The position numbers and the translations under genes were made by a program. From Podospora pseudoanserina (lineage: Eukaryota; Ascomycota; Sordariomycetes; Sordariales; Podosporaceae), in NCBI RefSeq assembly GCF_035222485.1, contig NC_085924.1:992001-1056000 (forward strand): a stretch of 64,000 bases of DNA, in the 5' to 3' direction. The notes beneath the pieces were generated by a model. The model was not told the DNA's origin, ran no database searches, and saw nothing but the letters and a program-made list of their open reading frames with translations. Below, one piece after another: positions 1-11,180 of this stretch. The first letter of the stretch is position 1; each line of letters begins with the position of its first letter.

Positions 1-684
1 CACCAGTGTGTCGTGGCATCCTCTCGGGTCCATGTGAACAGTCCGTTTTCGTAGACCTTGACGTTTTGACCGGCAAACTCCTTCCCAGGGATAGTGGCGT
101 TCCAGAGCGAAGCGTTACCAGCGAGAGCTTCGGTATATCGTAGGATACCGTCGGTTGGGTTGATGTACCAGTACTGGTGGCCGGGAACGTCGGAAGCCTG
201 TATCATTGTGTTAGAATCGTTATTCAGGTTGGAATATCAAGGAACAACAGACCATTTGCCCACCAGGAAGCAGCACCGTCGAGTTCTGGTAGGTCCCGCA
301 GTTTGTGCCACCGGCCGCAGTGCAAGCATGGCACTCTCTAGCGTTGGCGCCCACAGCAAGATATCTCCCGCAGGCCTTGACGTTCAGGTTCTGGAAAGTC
401 TTGCGCACGCCTGAAAACGTAAGGGTGAAGGGGCTCGTCGCTTCAGGCAGATCCTTAATCGTTTCGTCTTCACATGAGTACTGCTCTGGCGAGTAGCAGC
501 CCCCACCGCAGGGCTTGGTCGGCAAGCTGAACGTAATCGGGCAGAGTGTCTTGTTGTCGTAGCAGGCGTACTCGGATGGGTAGTAGCTCGCTTGGCCACA
601 CTTTGCTTGCTCTTCACCAAGTACCGACGTGGCGAGGAAGCTGGTGGCAATTGCCAGGACGGCCACGATGCGCTTGACGGCCAT
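1..684 (-). CDS. Secreted CBM52-like carbohydrate-binding protein, 3' end outside window
   Basis: The start is the ATG at 684, because it opens a clear signal peptide (a hydrophobic run, then Ala/Gly and the mature start EEQAKCGQ). Exons read 684..253 and 197..<1, with a 55-nt intron whose CTAAC branch and ACAG acceptor keep phase 0. Residues about 25-75 carry the cysteine-aromatic pattern YYPSEYACYDNKTLCPI followed by CGGGCYSPEQYSC, which fits the Carb_bind/CBM52 domain first described in the yeast endo-1,3-beta-glucanase Eng1. A beta-glucan-binding role at the cell wall is therefore inferred. The second half has further cysteines and the segment HQYWYINPTDG, which I do not recognise. The reading frame is still open at the window edge, so the total length is unknown. 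No catalytic domain is visible in the part present. Confidence 0.75.
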
Positions 685-1567
685 ACTGGCTGGCTTGGGT
701 GTGACGGGAGGGAACAAGCTCTTGCAGTGGCAGGTTAAGCTCTGGGCAGTGGTGCTTGGCCATGACTTGATATACGTCTGGAGATCGTCGTGCAGGGAGT
801 TATCTCCGTCATGTTTGCTGCCGGTTCCATATTGAACAATCTCGGCTGATGCAGGTCCAGACGGACCAACCGGGTCCGATGGTTCGGCGCGGACTGATTT
901 GCGAGGTGCTGGCGATGGATGGACCAGACGGATAAATAGGGCTGATATAAACACACTTTGTGACGTTCCATGTCGACCCGCTCTCGGAACGTGATGCGCT
1001 TACTCCCGACGATAATTTTATCTCGGACCTCTGGACGTGTTCAAGTGATGTTGAGGAAATGGAATGCATCGAAGTGAGGCGTGGCTTGCTTCGCGGAAGT
1101 TCGAATGAGCACCCATATACCTAGGTGCTACTGGGACGTGGTGACAAACATGGAGATGGCGCACTCGTGGGTCTATACAATGCCATTTAAACTTTCAGTA
1201 CCAGCTTTACCTGTTCCTATCTCAGCTCTATCTTGTTCCTATCCCAGCAGTTGCAGTCGTGTAATCTAGCACCAAAGCCTTATAATTCAGCCATCGCAAA
1301 GATTAGATCGAAGCATATTCTGCGCAAAATCGAAGCTCATTACATTGAAAATCTTCAGAACGATTGCGTGTACCGATGCAACGCTGAGTAAGACAGAGGC
1401 AGCCAGTGCAGCTGAAGTTGATTCGAGAATCAGGAAGGCGGCATGGTGAGGCAGTGAAGTCTGCCTTGTCAAAAAACCACAACTCGGGCAGGAAATAGTG
1501 TTCTCAAGTTTCATCCATTGCCAAAATATTTTCAGATGTGCAGTAGTTTTCACATTGAATTGTTTTG
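685..1567. other. Intergenic, divergent promoter region
   Basis: This interval separates two divergently transcribed genes, the CBM52-like gene to the left and the HET gene to the right, so it must hold both promoters. Short open frames here have no family resemblance or coding-like codon choice. I see no repeat or RNA gene. Confidence 0.5.
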
Positions 1568-3574
1568 ATGGAGCCTGACAAGCTTTGCCGCCGTTGCCAA
1601 AAGCTCGACCTTAGCCCACTCTTTTCCCAAGCACCTTCCCATGGAGAAGTTGTCCCACTGGTCTTTGTGGGGCAATATGTCTCGCTTGCCTGCGCATTGT
1701 GTCGACTTTTTGAAATTTACTGCGCTGGCGATGGCATGGGATCCGGCACCTTAATCTCTGCCTCCTGGAGATACGCCTCAAATTACGGCTGGAAGGAACC
1801 CGACGATGGCTTCGACTTCAGGATACTCGGCATTCTGCCTGAAGTCTCTAGCTACTCGCGTGACGAGGCGGCATTTCACAGAGCCCTGTTTCGACTGAGA
1901 GGATATATCGGAGAGCCTGTCACCAGTCCACCATCTTGGACAGATGGTACCATTGGGCCACGGTCCCTCGACCCGCGTGCCATCGACTACCCCCTCCTTC
2001 GCGCATGGCTCAATTATTGCAACCAAAAACATTGTAGAAAGACGGATTGCCAGCCTTTGAAAGTCGACAATCAGTGGCACTTTCGACTCATTGACTGCAA
2101 AACTCGCCTTGTCGTTGAAGCAGCGAGCCTCGGCACGCGATGTCCCCCCTTCTTGGCCCTCAGTTATGTCTGGGGTAAAGCCATACAACCACGTCAATTA
2201 GACTACACCCAGCCGCTACAAGACCTTCCTCTCACCATTGAAGATAGCCTCACTGTTACCGACAAGCTGGGTTTCCGATACTTATGGGTAGATCAATATT
2301 GCATTCGCCAACACGACGAAGGCGACAAGCATTCTCAGATTCGACTCATGGCAGAGATTTACGGATCAGCCCAAGCAACTATTGTGGCCGCAGCAGGATC
2401 GGATCCTACGTACGGCCTACCAGGTGTGAGCAAGACTCAACGATCGGCTCAACCACACGTCAAGCTTCGAAGCGGGTACTTAACCTGGTCTTATGGTTCA
2501 ACCAAGGACGACATATCATCCTCTGCTTGGTCGACACGTGGTTGGACATACCAAGAAGGAGTGCTCTCGTCTCGGCGGTTGGTGTTTACGGACAAGCAAG
2601 TGTATTTCCAATGCGGGCTCAGCTCGTTTTCGGAAGCGTTAAATATTCCCTTCGATCGAGTAGGATCGGCATCCAACGATGACATGTTTCCCCGTTTCCG
2701 AACCGCACCATATTCACTTGAGATTGGTGACCGGATATACGAATACACTCATCGGAAACTCGGCAACGAAGATGATATTCTCAATGCCTTCCAAGGAATA
2801 CTTGGCCAATTCTTTAAGCACAAGCCTCCCATACACAACATTTGGGGTATCCCAGTCTTGTGTAGCCCGAAAAATTGGATCCGATCCCCTAAGGGCTTCT
2901 TGGCTGGTCTCTGCTGGAGCCTGGGAGAGCCACCTGATGGGGAACCACCTGCCCGCCGCCATGGCTTCCCCTCGTGGTCGTGGGCCGGATGGAAAGGTGT
3001 AGCCATACTGCACCCTCACAACGATGCAGTTCGCCCTGATAGTTTGGTGGAGAATGACATTTATGTTGCTTTTGAGAGCCTTGATCGAACTCGCACGGAA
3101 TGGTCCGAACTAGGCCCTTCACTTCAGACTGGTGCAAGGAGTGACCAGAGCCAGCTTCGGGTTTTGGCTCTTGATTGCCACGCTTTTCTATTTGAAAACC
3201 AGGTATTTGATGTCATTTGGTTGAAGATGATGGGCATCGAAAACACGGGGATTGATATAGGTGATTTATCGTCAGATACCGATCGTGTTGTGGTCAGCGC
3301 TGACCCACCCGGCCTCATATATTCCCTAGATAAAGCCATGAGGTGGACTGATCATGAATTTCGGCAACAGCTGCTTGTTGGGATACCGATCAAATTGCAA
3401 ACTACTTGGGAGGAAATGCCGCGGTTCTTTGTCCTGGTAATGCAGCAGAAGGCAGACTCGGACTTATACGAGCGTGTAGGACACTTTGAATGGTCGGATC
3501 CGCGAAAGCTGTTCGATTTTGAGACCTTCTCAAGAAGTGTGGCGACAAGGCGGATGGTGTTGAGGATTGTATAA
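1568..3574 (+). CDS. HET-domain protein (heterokaryon incompatibility type), intact
   Basis: A single exon encodes 668 residues. The open frame runs three bases further up to a TTG, but the first ATG is at 1568. The N-terminus has CRRCQKLDL and then ACALCRLF, a cysteine-pair pattern common before HET domains. The HET core follows with its three blocks: LALSYVWG (about 197-204), YLWVDQYCIRQ (about 238-248) and RGWTYQEGVLSSRRLVF (about 325-341), plus MAEIYGSAQATIVAAAG between them. HET proteins mediate non-self recognition and incompatibility cell death when two genetically different hyphae fuse. The ligand and partner here are unknown. The long C-terminal part (about 350-668) has no domain I recognise. 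The frame is undamaged, unlike the HET copy near 18-20 kb. Confidence 0.88.
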   Translation: MEPDKLCRRCQKLDLSPLFSQAPSHGEVVPLVFVGQYVSLACALCRLFEIYCAGDGMGSGTLISASWRYASNYGWKEPDDGFDFRILGILPEVSSYSRDEAAFHRALFRLRGYIGEPVTSPPSWTDGTIGPRSLDPRAIDYPLLRAWLNYCNQKHCRKTDCQPLKVDNQWHFRLIDCKTRLVVEAASLGTRCPPFLALSYVWGKAIQPRQLDYTQPLQDLPLTIEDSLTVTDKLGFRYLWVDQYCIRQHDEGDKHSQIRLMAEIYGSAQATIVAAAGSDPTYGLPGVSKTQRSAQPHVKLRSGYLTWSYGSTKDDISSSAWSTRGWTYQEGVLSSRRLVFTDKQVYFQCGLSSFSEALNIPFDRVGSASNDDMFPRFRTAPYSLEIGDRIYEYTHRKLGNEDDILNAFQGILGQFFKHKPPIHNIWGIPVLCSPKNWIRSPKGFLAGLCWSLGEPPDGEPPARRHGFPSWSWAGWKGVAILHPHNDAVRPDSLVENDIYVAFESLDRTRTEWSELGPSLQTGARSDQSQLRVLALDCHAFLFENQVFDVIWLKMMGIENTGIDIGDLSSDTDRVVVSADPPGLIYSLDKAMRWTDHEFRQQLLVGIPIKLQTTWEEMPRFFVLVMQQKADSDLYERVGHFEWSDPRKLFDFETFSRSVATRRMVLRIV

Positions 3575-4354
3575 TGCTACCATTCCATAATCCAAAGTGG
3601 CTCTGCTACCAAACTGCCCCGTTCATTATCCTGCCCAGTGCGTTGGTGAGACCCAGACACATCGTTCTCTAACCAGAACAGAGAAGAGAATCACTCAAAT
3701 GACTAGACTCGTCCTGTAGGTTTGTGCCAAAACGTCTAGAAAGAGAGCCAGTTGTACCTACCAGACATGACGCATCCTGTCTTTGACAAGCATCATTAAC
3801 AGAGGCTGAGCGGCAGTGGCAATTGGACACGTTGAGGGTGATATCAGGAGATTATGAAGTCCCCTCAGTGCCTGGGCCGAGCGGGAGGGGTCAAGGTGCA
3901 TCAGGGTCTAGATCGGCGTGTTTGGACCGACTGGGTTGTGAGAGGGTCGCAGGAGCATAATAAGTGACATGAAGTTGGCGATAAAGCAGCTGTTCATAAC
4001 AAAGGTTAGGCACAAAAGAAATGTATTATCAGTCTGCTGTCTGTTTGTCTGTCCAATCCTTCTATGTTGCCTTGTCCCACTCGTCCACAAAAAACAACCG
4101 AGGTATCACTGATGCAGCGCGGCTAGAAACAAAAGTAACAAAGACCCAAGATACAATGATGAAAAACATGCCCAGAAAATATATGGCGGAAACCAATAGC
4201 ATAAAACCCACGAATAAACGCCGATCCCATACTCTCCCACCAATCTCTGTATGCATCCTCACATGCTGGTATCACTAAACGGTTGTCGTCTCCCGTATAA
4301 AAACAATAGAAAAACAAAAACAACAAAAGAAAACAGGAGTCATCCCACATCAGC
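3575..4354. other. Convergent intergenic region, 3' UTRs
   Basis: The HET gene and the flotillin-like gene converge here. The last 100 bases before the flotillin stop are A-rich on the plus strand (T-rich on the coding strand), as expected of a 3' UTR. Nothing else is apparent. Confidence 0.45.
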
Positions 4355-6006
4355 TTAGGCGGTGCCGTTGGCCTTCATAGCCTTCTGCACCTCCCCAGTC
4401 TGAGCAGCCATCTTTCCAAACTGCCACTCAGGCAGAGTGATGCCGGTCTGCTCGTTGATAGTCGTCATGAGAGGTGGCAGCATCTGGTAGATGTTGCGCA
4501 TGGCCGCCGTGCCATTGGCAGCACCACCCTCACCACCAGCCTCAGCACCAGTGTTCCAGATGCTGATCTTGGGAGCCATGCCCCGGACAGCCTCAGCGTT
4601 AGCCTTGGCCAGCTCGACATAGGTACCCTTTTCAATCATCATGTACTGCAACAAGCCCTGAGGACCACCGAAAGCCTGGCTCATCTTGGCATACGCCTCC
4701 GCCATGGCCATCATACCCTCCGCAGTCTTGATGTCACCCGCAAGCCTACCCTCAGCCTGCTTCACCGCGGCATCAGTCCAAGCCTCGGCGTTCTGCCTCG
4801 TCTGGTACGCCGCCGCTTCAGTCTCAACCTTGACCTTGTAGGCGGCACCCTCTGCAAGCTGCTTCGCCTTCTCGAAGTTGGCCTTGGCGTCAGCCTCGAT
4901 CTCGTACGCAGCAGCGTCGGCAGCCTGCTGCTTGGCCTCGCGCTCAATGGTGGCCTTGACGACTTCGGTCGCACGGAGACGCTGCAGCTCAGCCTCGGCG
5001 CGCTTGATCTCGACCTTAACCTTCAACTCCTCGTCCTGCGCCTCGACGCTGCGCTTGGCAGCCACGCGGGAGATCTCGACGTCGCGGTTGAGCTCGGCCT
5101 TGCGGGTGTCGAGAACGGCTTCGGCGGAGGCGCGCTCAATATCGCGCTGTGTCTTGGCGACAGCGGTCTCGGCTTGGATCTTAGAGATCTCGCGCTCTTG
5201 TTCACCCTTGCGCTTGGATTCACCGACGTTACCCTTGAGCTGGGCCTCGGCGACGTCGATACGGGCCTGGTTAGTAGCACCCTCGTGAGCCTTCCTGCTC
5301 AAACTCTCAAAGTAGATCGAGTTCGGCGCATCCTTCAGCTCCTTGACGTTGGCGTTGTAAATCTTGAGACCAAACTGGTCCAACTCGCTCTTGATGTTGC
5401 GGAAAATCCTCCTCTTGAACACCTCTCTCTCGGTGAAGATCTCCTCCATCGTCATGCTGGACACCAGCACACGCGTCTCACCCTCGATAATACCCTTGAC
5501 GATGTTCTCGAGGAAATCCTTGGTGCCGTCCTTCTTGGCGCCAGAATCAGCTAGGAGCATGGCGTACTTCATGAGCGAGTCCCCTTGGTCCTCGCGACCG
5601 GCAACATGGCCGTGGTTGTCGTAGTCATAGACTCCGTCCTCATCATCCTCGACGGGGGAGCCAGCGCTGCCGGCGCCGGAGACACCAGGAGGAGCAGGAG
5701 ACTTGCCCTTCTTGTTAGCGCCGCGCTGGTTGACGTCGGGACCGACGGTGAAGACCACTGGGAGAAGGAACTGGAGCTTCTCCTTGGTCATGGCTTGAAG
5801 GTTCATGGCGTAGTCGTGGGGCTGCACGCTGAAGCGCATGCAGCGCTGGAAGGGCCATACCCAAGCGGCCTTGGTGATTTTGACTGGGGGTGCATGTTAG
5901 CGACTGATCACCAAAACGCTTTAGTGGTCGAAAACAAACCATTCTTGACTCCCATGCCAGTGATGGCAAGGTACTCATCGGGAGCGGCAATTCTGTAGGA
6001 GGCCAT
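4355..6006 (-). CDS. Flotillin-like SPFH/Band-7 membrane scaffold protein
   Basis: Two exons, 6006..5940 and 5883..4355, are joined by a 56-nt intron with a CTAAC branch and encode 531 residues. Exon 1 gives MASYRIAAPDEYLAITG and joins in phase to VKITKAAWVWPFQRC, the usual start of the SPFH (band 7) domain, which runs to about residue 220. It is followed by a long Ala/Glu/Lys-rich coiled coil (about 220-400) with the repeated EA dipeptides of flotillins, and by a Gly/Ala-rich tail. An acidic, low-complexity insertion (around GSPVEDDEDG) interrupts the SPFH domain. Flotillins oligomerise on the cytosolic face of ordered membrane domains and act in septum or plasma-membrane organisation in filamentous fungi. 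The gene is intact and there is no sign of transfer. Confidence 0.9.
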
Positions 6007-7660
6007 CTTGATAGTGTTGGTGGTGAGATGGAGGGGTTAGATGACTGGGGAAAAGTGGCGAAAAGTTAATGGCCTTCAGTTGATTATGTATGTGTGCGCT
6101 CTCTGGGCTGAGAGCTAAGGTTTGCGAAGGATTGAGAATGAAGTGGTCACGCTGGTGGTGGATGGATCTTTGTTGCGCCACTGCCAACTGGTGTTGATGG
6201 ACGATAACTGGCAATTCCACGTGGATAATATGGTGGATGATAATGAAGATATGGCTATGTTTGGAAATCGGGGTCAGCCTCTTCTTTAAGTACAACGATG
6301 CACGGCAGCAAACCAGTGAACCAGACATCTACCAGCGGCTCGCCAAGTACACACAGCCTTGCCAATACCGCCTAACGCAGGGTTCTCATTTAATAACACT
6401 GTGGATCATCTGATCTGGCATTCGGCTAACACGGCTATGCTGTCGCCACAAAGAGGTTAGCCCATTCTGCCTTGAACCTGTGGGTGTGGCTGTGTCACTG
6501 ATAAGGGAAAGGGGTTTTCTCGCGGAATACTGCTCGGTAATAAGAATCTTGTCTCGGTGGCACCAATGACAGACGCAAGATGGATGCTGTTGCGAGAATG
6601 TTTGGCTGCTGACGGGTTCTGGAAGAATTCCAAGCGCTGTCTGTTACTCACTGGGGAAAATGAGGGGTGGCACCGGGATCCTCCGGGAATATGCACTGGA
6701 ACATAGCGTTTCTGGGTCGCACCACTGCTGTTGCGGGAGAGCACAACGTGCTAGATTCTCGCTTCAGAATACCAAAAGTCGTCTCGGTGTTTGAGCCCGT
6801 GGATCCTTTTAACTTGACAGCAACTCGACCGAGCATAGTTCAGGAACCGAATCGTCAATCTGGAGGCCCGATCTCTGACCGACGTGTCAGCCGCAGCAGT
6901 CAGACATCAAACCGCGATGCGCATGGGATAGGTAACCCATCTACATGCCAAGCCCCACCCCGCCTGTACCTAGTAGTTCCTGTTACTGAATACCTATTTG
7001 GCAGGTCCTTCTTCTATTTGATCAACATCGCCCCAAGCAGGAGATAGACGTCAGTTGGGATATCATGTGAGAAGAAATGACAAGGTCACAGTCAGGCCGC
7101 AATTGAGCCCCGAGCCCTGAGATAGTTAACCCCGGCCCGCACACAAGATCCGCCGAGCCTGCAAGGCGCTACCTTAACCAACAATTCGGCAAGTTATAGC
7201 TCAGCCACACCCGTCTCCCCACAGGCCGCCGTCATCGAACTGGGCGGGGTTACTTATCGCTATCACATTGCCCTCAAAGCCATCATTGCCAGGCACATTC
7301 TTGGACTGGAATCCGGCAGATTGTCAGCAAGGCTCAGCGACACCTCGGTTGAAATTGCATCACAGACCACTGAAACGGGCGTTTTCGCACTGAATTCCGT
7401 TTGCACTCACGGTATCTTTTCTATCACAACTTGCAAAAGCTCAGCGGTTAGGAGGCCCACGTTCCGCTGCGGGGATACGAGCTGCCGCATTTGACCTGAC
7501 ACAAATCACCTCACCTCCCCTGGGTGGCTGGGCATTGAACTTTTCAGAGCATTTCCTTCTCCATCGAACTCACTGTAACCCACCACTCAAACCGACACAC
7601 GAATCATACTCTCGGGCTTGACACGGGATTCAGCATTCAGCTCTGACAACACACGCAAAG
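6007..7660. other. Intergenic, bidirectional promoter region
   Basis: A 1.65-kb gap lies between the divergent flotillin-like and PPxY-protein genes. Open frames of 60-130 codons occur on both strands but lack recognisable motifs or consistent codon choice. The TACCTA-type words seen in other intergenic stretches occur near 6966-6993. No gene supported. Confidence 0.5.
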
Positions 7661-8635
7661 ATGTCCTACCTTGACGGCCTCGACGACGGCGACCTACCCC
7701 CAACCTACACCGAAGCCGTCACCACATCCCACACCGGCGGCAGCTTCACCAGCAGCCATGCCGGTCCCAGCTCCAGCACAGGCAACGATAGCGTCCTGCT
7801 ACCATCCTCGCTAACAAACCCACTTACCTCTCCCCTGACCAACCATCTTCGAACCCTTCCAAGACGTCTCTATCAAGCCCAGCAGGCCCGCGCAACAGAG
7901 CAAGCCTCCCGCGAGCTAGACATCATCACCGCTCTGGTCCCTCACATCGAGCACTTCCTCTCCAATCTGGGAAACCACCCATCCCACGCCGCAGAGTTAG
8001 TCCTCGTGCCGGAAGCCGCCGTGCCGAAAGGATGGGTAATGACTGGCGCGGCGGAGCGGAGACGAGAAGGGGAAGTGGTCAAAATTGTCAAGGCCAATCT
8101 GGGGAAACTACTGAGTCAGCACACCGGCTCAACAGCCGCGACCCAATCTACAGGAAAAGGCGAGAAGTCATCGTACTCAAGAGAAGAAGACAATGACGAC
8201 GGCGACAGTCCCAACGAAGACAAGCCCGAGTTTGACGAATGGGGTCGTTTCGAATGCGAGGACACAGACGGTATAGGGAACAGTGACACTTCCCAGTGGC
8301 TGTGGTTCAAAGACGAGGGAATGGCGCGCAGACTGGCGACATATTTGAGGCCGGAGCCGAATCTGGAGAGAAAGCATGTCCAGGCTACCGTGGTGGAGAA
8401 GAAGGCGGAGAAGGGTATTTGGAAGAGCTGGGGGTCGAAGAACAAGGAGAGGGTGGGGAGTAACCCGTCGAGTCCGACTACACCAGGGACGCCAGGGACG
8501 GGAGAGAATGAGGATGCTGTCAAGATGGCTGTTAGGGCGAGGGAGATTACGTTTAGGAAGGAGAACGACTTTGGGGTGTGGGAGAGTCGGACGGGGTTCG
8601 GGATTGTTTGTAATGTGAGGATTGCTGCGAGATGA
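7661..8635 (+). CDS. Conserved-looking fungal protein with N-terminal PPxY motif, function unknown
   Basis: A single exon of 324 residues starts at the ATG at 7661, preceded by a purine (AAAG). The N-terminus LDDGDLPPTYTEAV contains a PPTY (PPxY) motif at residues 13-16, the ligand type for WW domains of Nedd4/Rsp5 ubiquitin ligases; such motifs are common in arrestin-like adaptors and vesicle proteins. A Ser/Thr-rich stretch, a helical segment rich in Glu/Arg (about 70-140), an acidic linker (about 165-190) and a Lys/Ser/Pro linker precede a short C-terminal segment ending in GFGIVCNVRIAAR. No catalytic motif or membrane segment is visible. A link to ubiquitin-dependent trafficking is only an inference from the PPxY motif. 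Confidence 0.75.
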   Translation: MSYLDGLDDGDLPPTYTEAVTTSHTGGSFTSSHAGPSSSTGNDSVLLPSSLTNPLTSPLTNHLRTLPRRLYQAQQARATEQASRELDIITALVPHIEHFLSNLGNHPSHAAELVLVPEAAVPKGWVMTGAAERRREGEVVKIVKANLGKLLSQHTGSTAATQSTGKGEKSSYSREEDNDDGDSPNEDKPEFDEWGRFECEDTDGIGNSDTSQWLWFKDEGMARRLATYLRPEPNLERKHVQATVVEKKAEKGIWKSWGSKNKERVGSNPSSPTTPGTPGTGENEDAVKMAVRAREITFRKENDFGVWESRTGFGIVCNVRIAAR

Positions 8636-9581
8636 TGGGGAGAGTGGCGTGTTGGGAAGGGCAGCTTTGGAGGTCATTTTGAAATGAAAGGGTGACCTTA
8701 GGGGCCACCTTTATGATTTTGTGTTCATAATTTGAATGGTTACACAGTCTGTATTTGTGGTTCATGGAGCATCCTGCAGGTGGTATTGTATGTTGTTGAG
8801 TCGTGGAGAATCTGCCAGAGATTCCCCTTTTGGACGGCTCAGCTTTCCCCGTTGAGTCACATCATTTGAATTGAAACGCAGGCAATCGACTTGCCATCTT
8901 TTCCTGAAGCTATCACCCGTGAGGTGGTTTGAAGTTGTCTGCGGCTGAAGTTATCAATAAAACTCGAGGGCATCAACTTTCTGCAATGTCGAGGCAAGCC
9001 ACATCTACACCCTTGAAAAATGAGCTTTAGAAGAGAAACTCGAGGCAATTATGCTCTAACTGCGTGGAACAAATACCATGACCATATGGCATGCCACATC
9101 GCCTCCAGACAAGTAAATAGTAACGGATGCCAGCTCGGTGTATAGGAAGATGATGACCCAACAGCAACCACATGCGACCTCTTGCAGATAATGATCATGT
9201 TATTGGGGTAGTGTAGAGAGGTAATATTGATGACGGCGATGTTGGCAGCCAGTACTGGCTCATTCGCTACCCTGGTATCACCAACTTAAGAATATTGGAA
9301 ACCCCGACTGGACAGGAATGACCGTATTTCTTCTTGGGAGTGAGGTTAAGCTAATTGTCTGGAGTGAGTTCCAAAACTTATTGATGACGGGAGTGAGAAA
9401 GGTGGTGGTTCGGCTTCTTTACTGCATGTGCTATCTTTGCCACCAGCTGTTCGTTCAGTGGCCAGCTGAGGATCCGAAGCTCGGCTCTCTCTTGCTCTCA
9501 CGCAGTTGGCCATTTGGTACCGGTGCGGCAGTTGTGACCAGGTGTGCGGTGTGCACAAAGTTATCATGCTAGTTGTTGGCA
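8636..9581. other. Intergenic, nothing recognised
   Basis: About 950 bases follow the PPxY gene. They hold its presumed 3' UTR and otherwise mixed-composition sequence with only short open frames. I see no gene, repeat or RNA. Confidence 0.4.
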
Positions 9582-10198
9582 TTAAGTAGGTAGACTATGG
9601 TGAAACTCTTCTCTACGCGGGTTGTCCATCCTTTGCGCTAACAGCTTCTGCAACATTCGAGGTTTCCATAGCCTCCAATATAGCCTTCCGCGTCTCCGGT
9701 TACCATGGCTGAATCCCTTCCCGCGCCGTATTGCAAATCTCTCTTTGCACAACTCGTCCCACTCCCGCCTCCACCACTCCCTACTTCCTACGGGCACTTG
9801 TCCAATCCCCTCGTATTTGTCCCAGTTCCGAATAAGAGAGGCGAGAAATTTGTCAGCCGAGTCGTCTGGCGCCCTTTCACCCTTTCCAGAAACTTTATGA
9901 GTCCATGTAAGATTCCGGCGCCAAACCATAAGCTTATAAGGTTCGTAGATGCACTCTGTGTCCCCATGGTGGAAATCTCCCGGATTGGCTCGATGAACTT
10001 ATACATGACCCAGCTGATGTTGTCGCCATTCGTACCAATCGTCTTCTGGAAGTCCAGTCTCCTCCATACTGTTTCTTGACGCCCTTCATTCTCGTGCCCA
10101 GATCGTGGGCAAGCCTCGTCGAACCTAGGCGCATGGCTATGAGTCTCCCCAAAGATCCAGAAGTTTCCATTTGGCTTTGGTGTTATTCCAGCGCTCAC
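9582..10198 (-). pseudogene. Coding-like remnants in alternating frames, unknown family
   Basis: On the minus strand the most protein-like reading changes frame. One stretch begins METSGSLG-like in one frame, another gives TGLPEDDWYEWRQHQLGHV near 10050, and a third gives GDTECIYEPYKLMVWRR continuing to about 9600. A spliced model can be forced with a weak GTATAA donor, but no single frame carries the whole region. I do not recognise the family. A decayed host gene is the simplest reading; a poorly predicted multi-exon gene is the alternative. Confidence 0.25.
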
Positions 10199-10264
10199 TA
10201 GAGTTGAAGCATCTACTCCTTACCCTCATACAAATTATTCCGCTCGATAAGAGTAAGTGCTTCG

Positions 10265-10624
10265 TTAAGATGAGAATTCAAAAGCCTGTTTTTCATCCTG
10301 AGCTTCCTTGAGGGTCCGAGCTGGCTTCTTGTTTGCATCGTTTTCTAACAAGATTTTCAACTGCTTGGCCGTCGTCTCGGGGTTGGCTGGATCTTCTGCA
10401 TCGATTTGAACAGCGATGCTAGACCCCTTTCGTTTGGGGAGCATTGTGAAGGTTGACCAAATAGATTTGTTGTATGTGAAATGGAGATAAACCTTCGCGA
10501 AAGTCGCGACGCGGATAGAATGTGTTGAGCGGCGGCCAAACCGAAATGACACTAAGCTGGATTCGGACGTCGTGGACATTGTGGGTTTTGCCACATGTGC
10601 GGTCGTCTTCAATCTCGGAAACAT
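10265..10624 (-). pseudogene. Short coding-like ORF, probably a damaged or partial gene
   Basis: The 119-codon frame starts at the ATG at 10624; a second in-frame ATG opens the reading MSTTSESSLVSFRFGRR at 10579. The codons from PKRKGSSIAVQIDAEDPANP to KEAQDEKQAFEFS look protein-like. Just past the stop a second frame continues with LNEALTLIERNNLYEGKE and its own stop, so a one-base slip would extend the protein by about 18 residues. On the opposite strand at 10660-10855 another coding-like tail ends in SVSEPPPAPLPQRV. I recognise no family. This interval borders an AT-rich decayed block and seems to be eroding sequence. Confidence 0.3.
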
Positions 10625-10859
10625 CGCAGAAGTTCTTGGAAGAGCATATTTCAGCCACAGATGGGAGAGGATTATGATCTACCTTGCCAAAAGCTTCGGG
10701 AGCGATTTGAAGAATTTCCTCTCAATGAAGAGCCAAAGACCCCATCTGAGTGGTGGATAATCGGATACCAGATGTACAGGCGGTTTAGAGGGAAAGAGAT
10801 GTCGACAACTTCAGTATCTGAGCCTCCACCAGCGCCACTACCTCAACGGGTCTAGAATT

Positions 10860-11180
10860 TCCCTTAATGCAACCTTAGCTACCCAGCACAAACTGGGGGG
10901 TAAAAGTATATAATTATAAGTACGACAGTACCTAGTACGAGATTAGACCGTTTATATCAGTCGTTACAGACTAAGGAAGGTCGCCCGCCGGCTTGTTACA
11001 AAATGTCTAATTCGCGATTATACAGTCCCCAATTTTATAATAATAATACCTACTCCGAAACACTTTTAAGACTCTATGAAATCTGGCTATTAGGGAGTTA
11101 CTTTATTATTAACCAAACTTATACCCTCACCAAAAGTCGATAACTTATCTATATCCTAGTTCATGTAGGAGTCGTAACCG
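10860..11180. repeat. AT-rich, TpA-rich block with a RIP-like signature, probable repeat relic
   Basis: Composition changes sharply to AT-rich, with very many TpA dinucleotides (runs such as TATATAATTATAA and TTTTATAATAATAATA), few CpA/TpG, and no open frame. This is what repeat-induced point mutation leaves after acting on repeated DNA in Pezizomycotina. The original element cannot be named from what is left. It is short and heavily decayed, hence old. Boundaries are approximate and were judged by eye. Confidence 0.55.

Noticed and set aside
4762-5554. Arg/Ser-rich and Leu-rich frames on both strands inside the flotillin gene
   Set aside because: Shadows of the Ala/Glu/Lys coiled-coil coding sequence.
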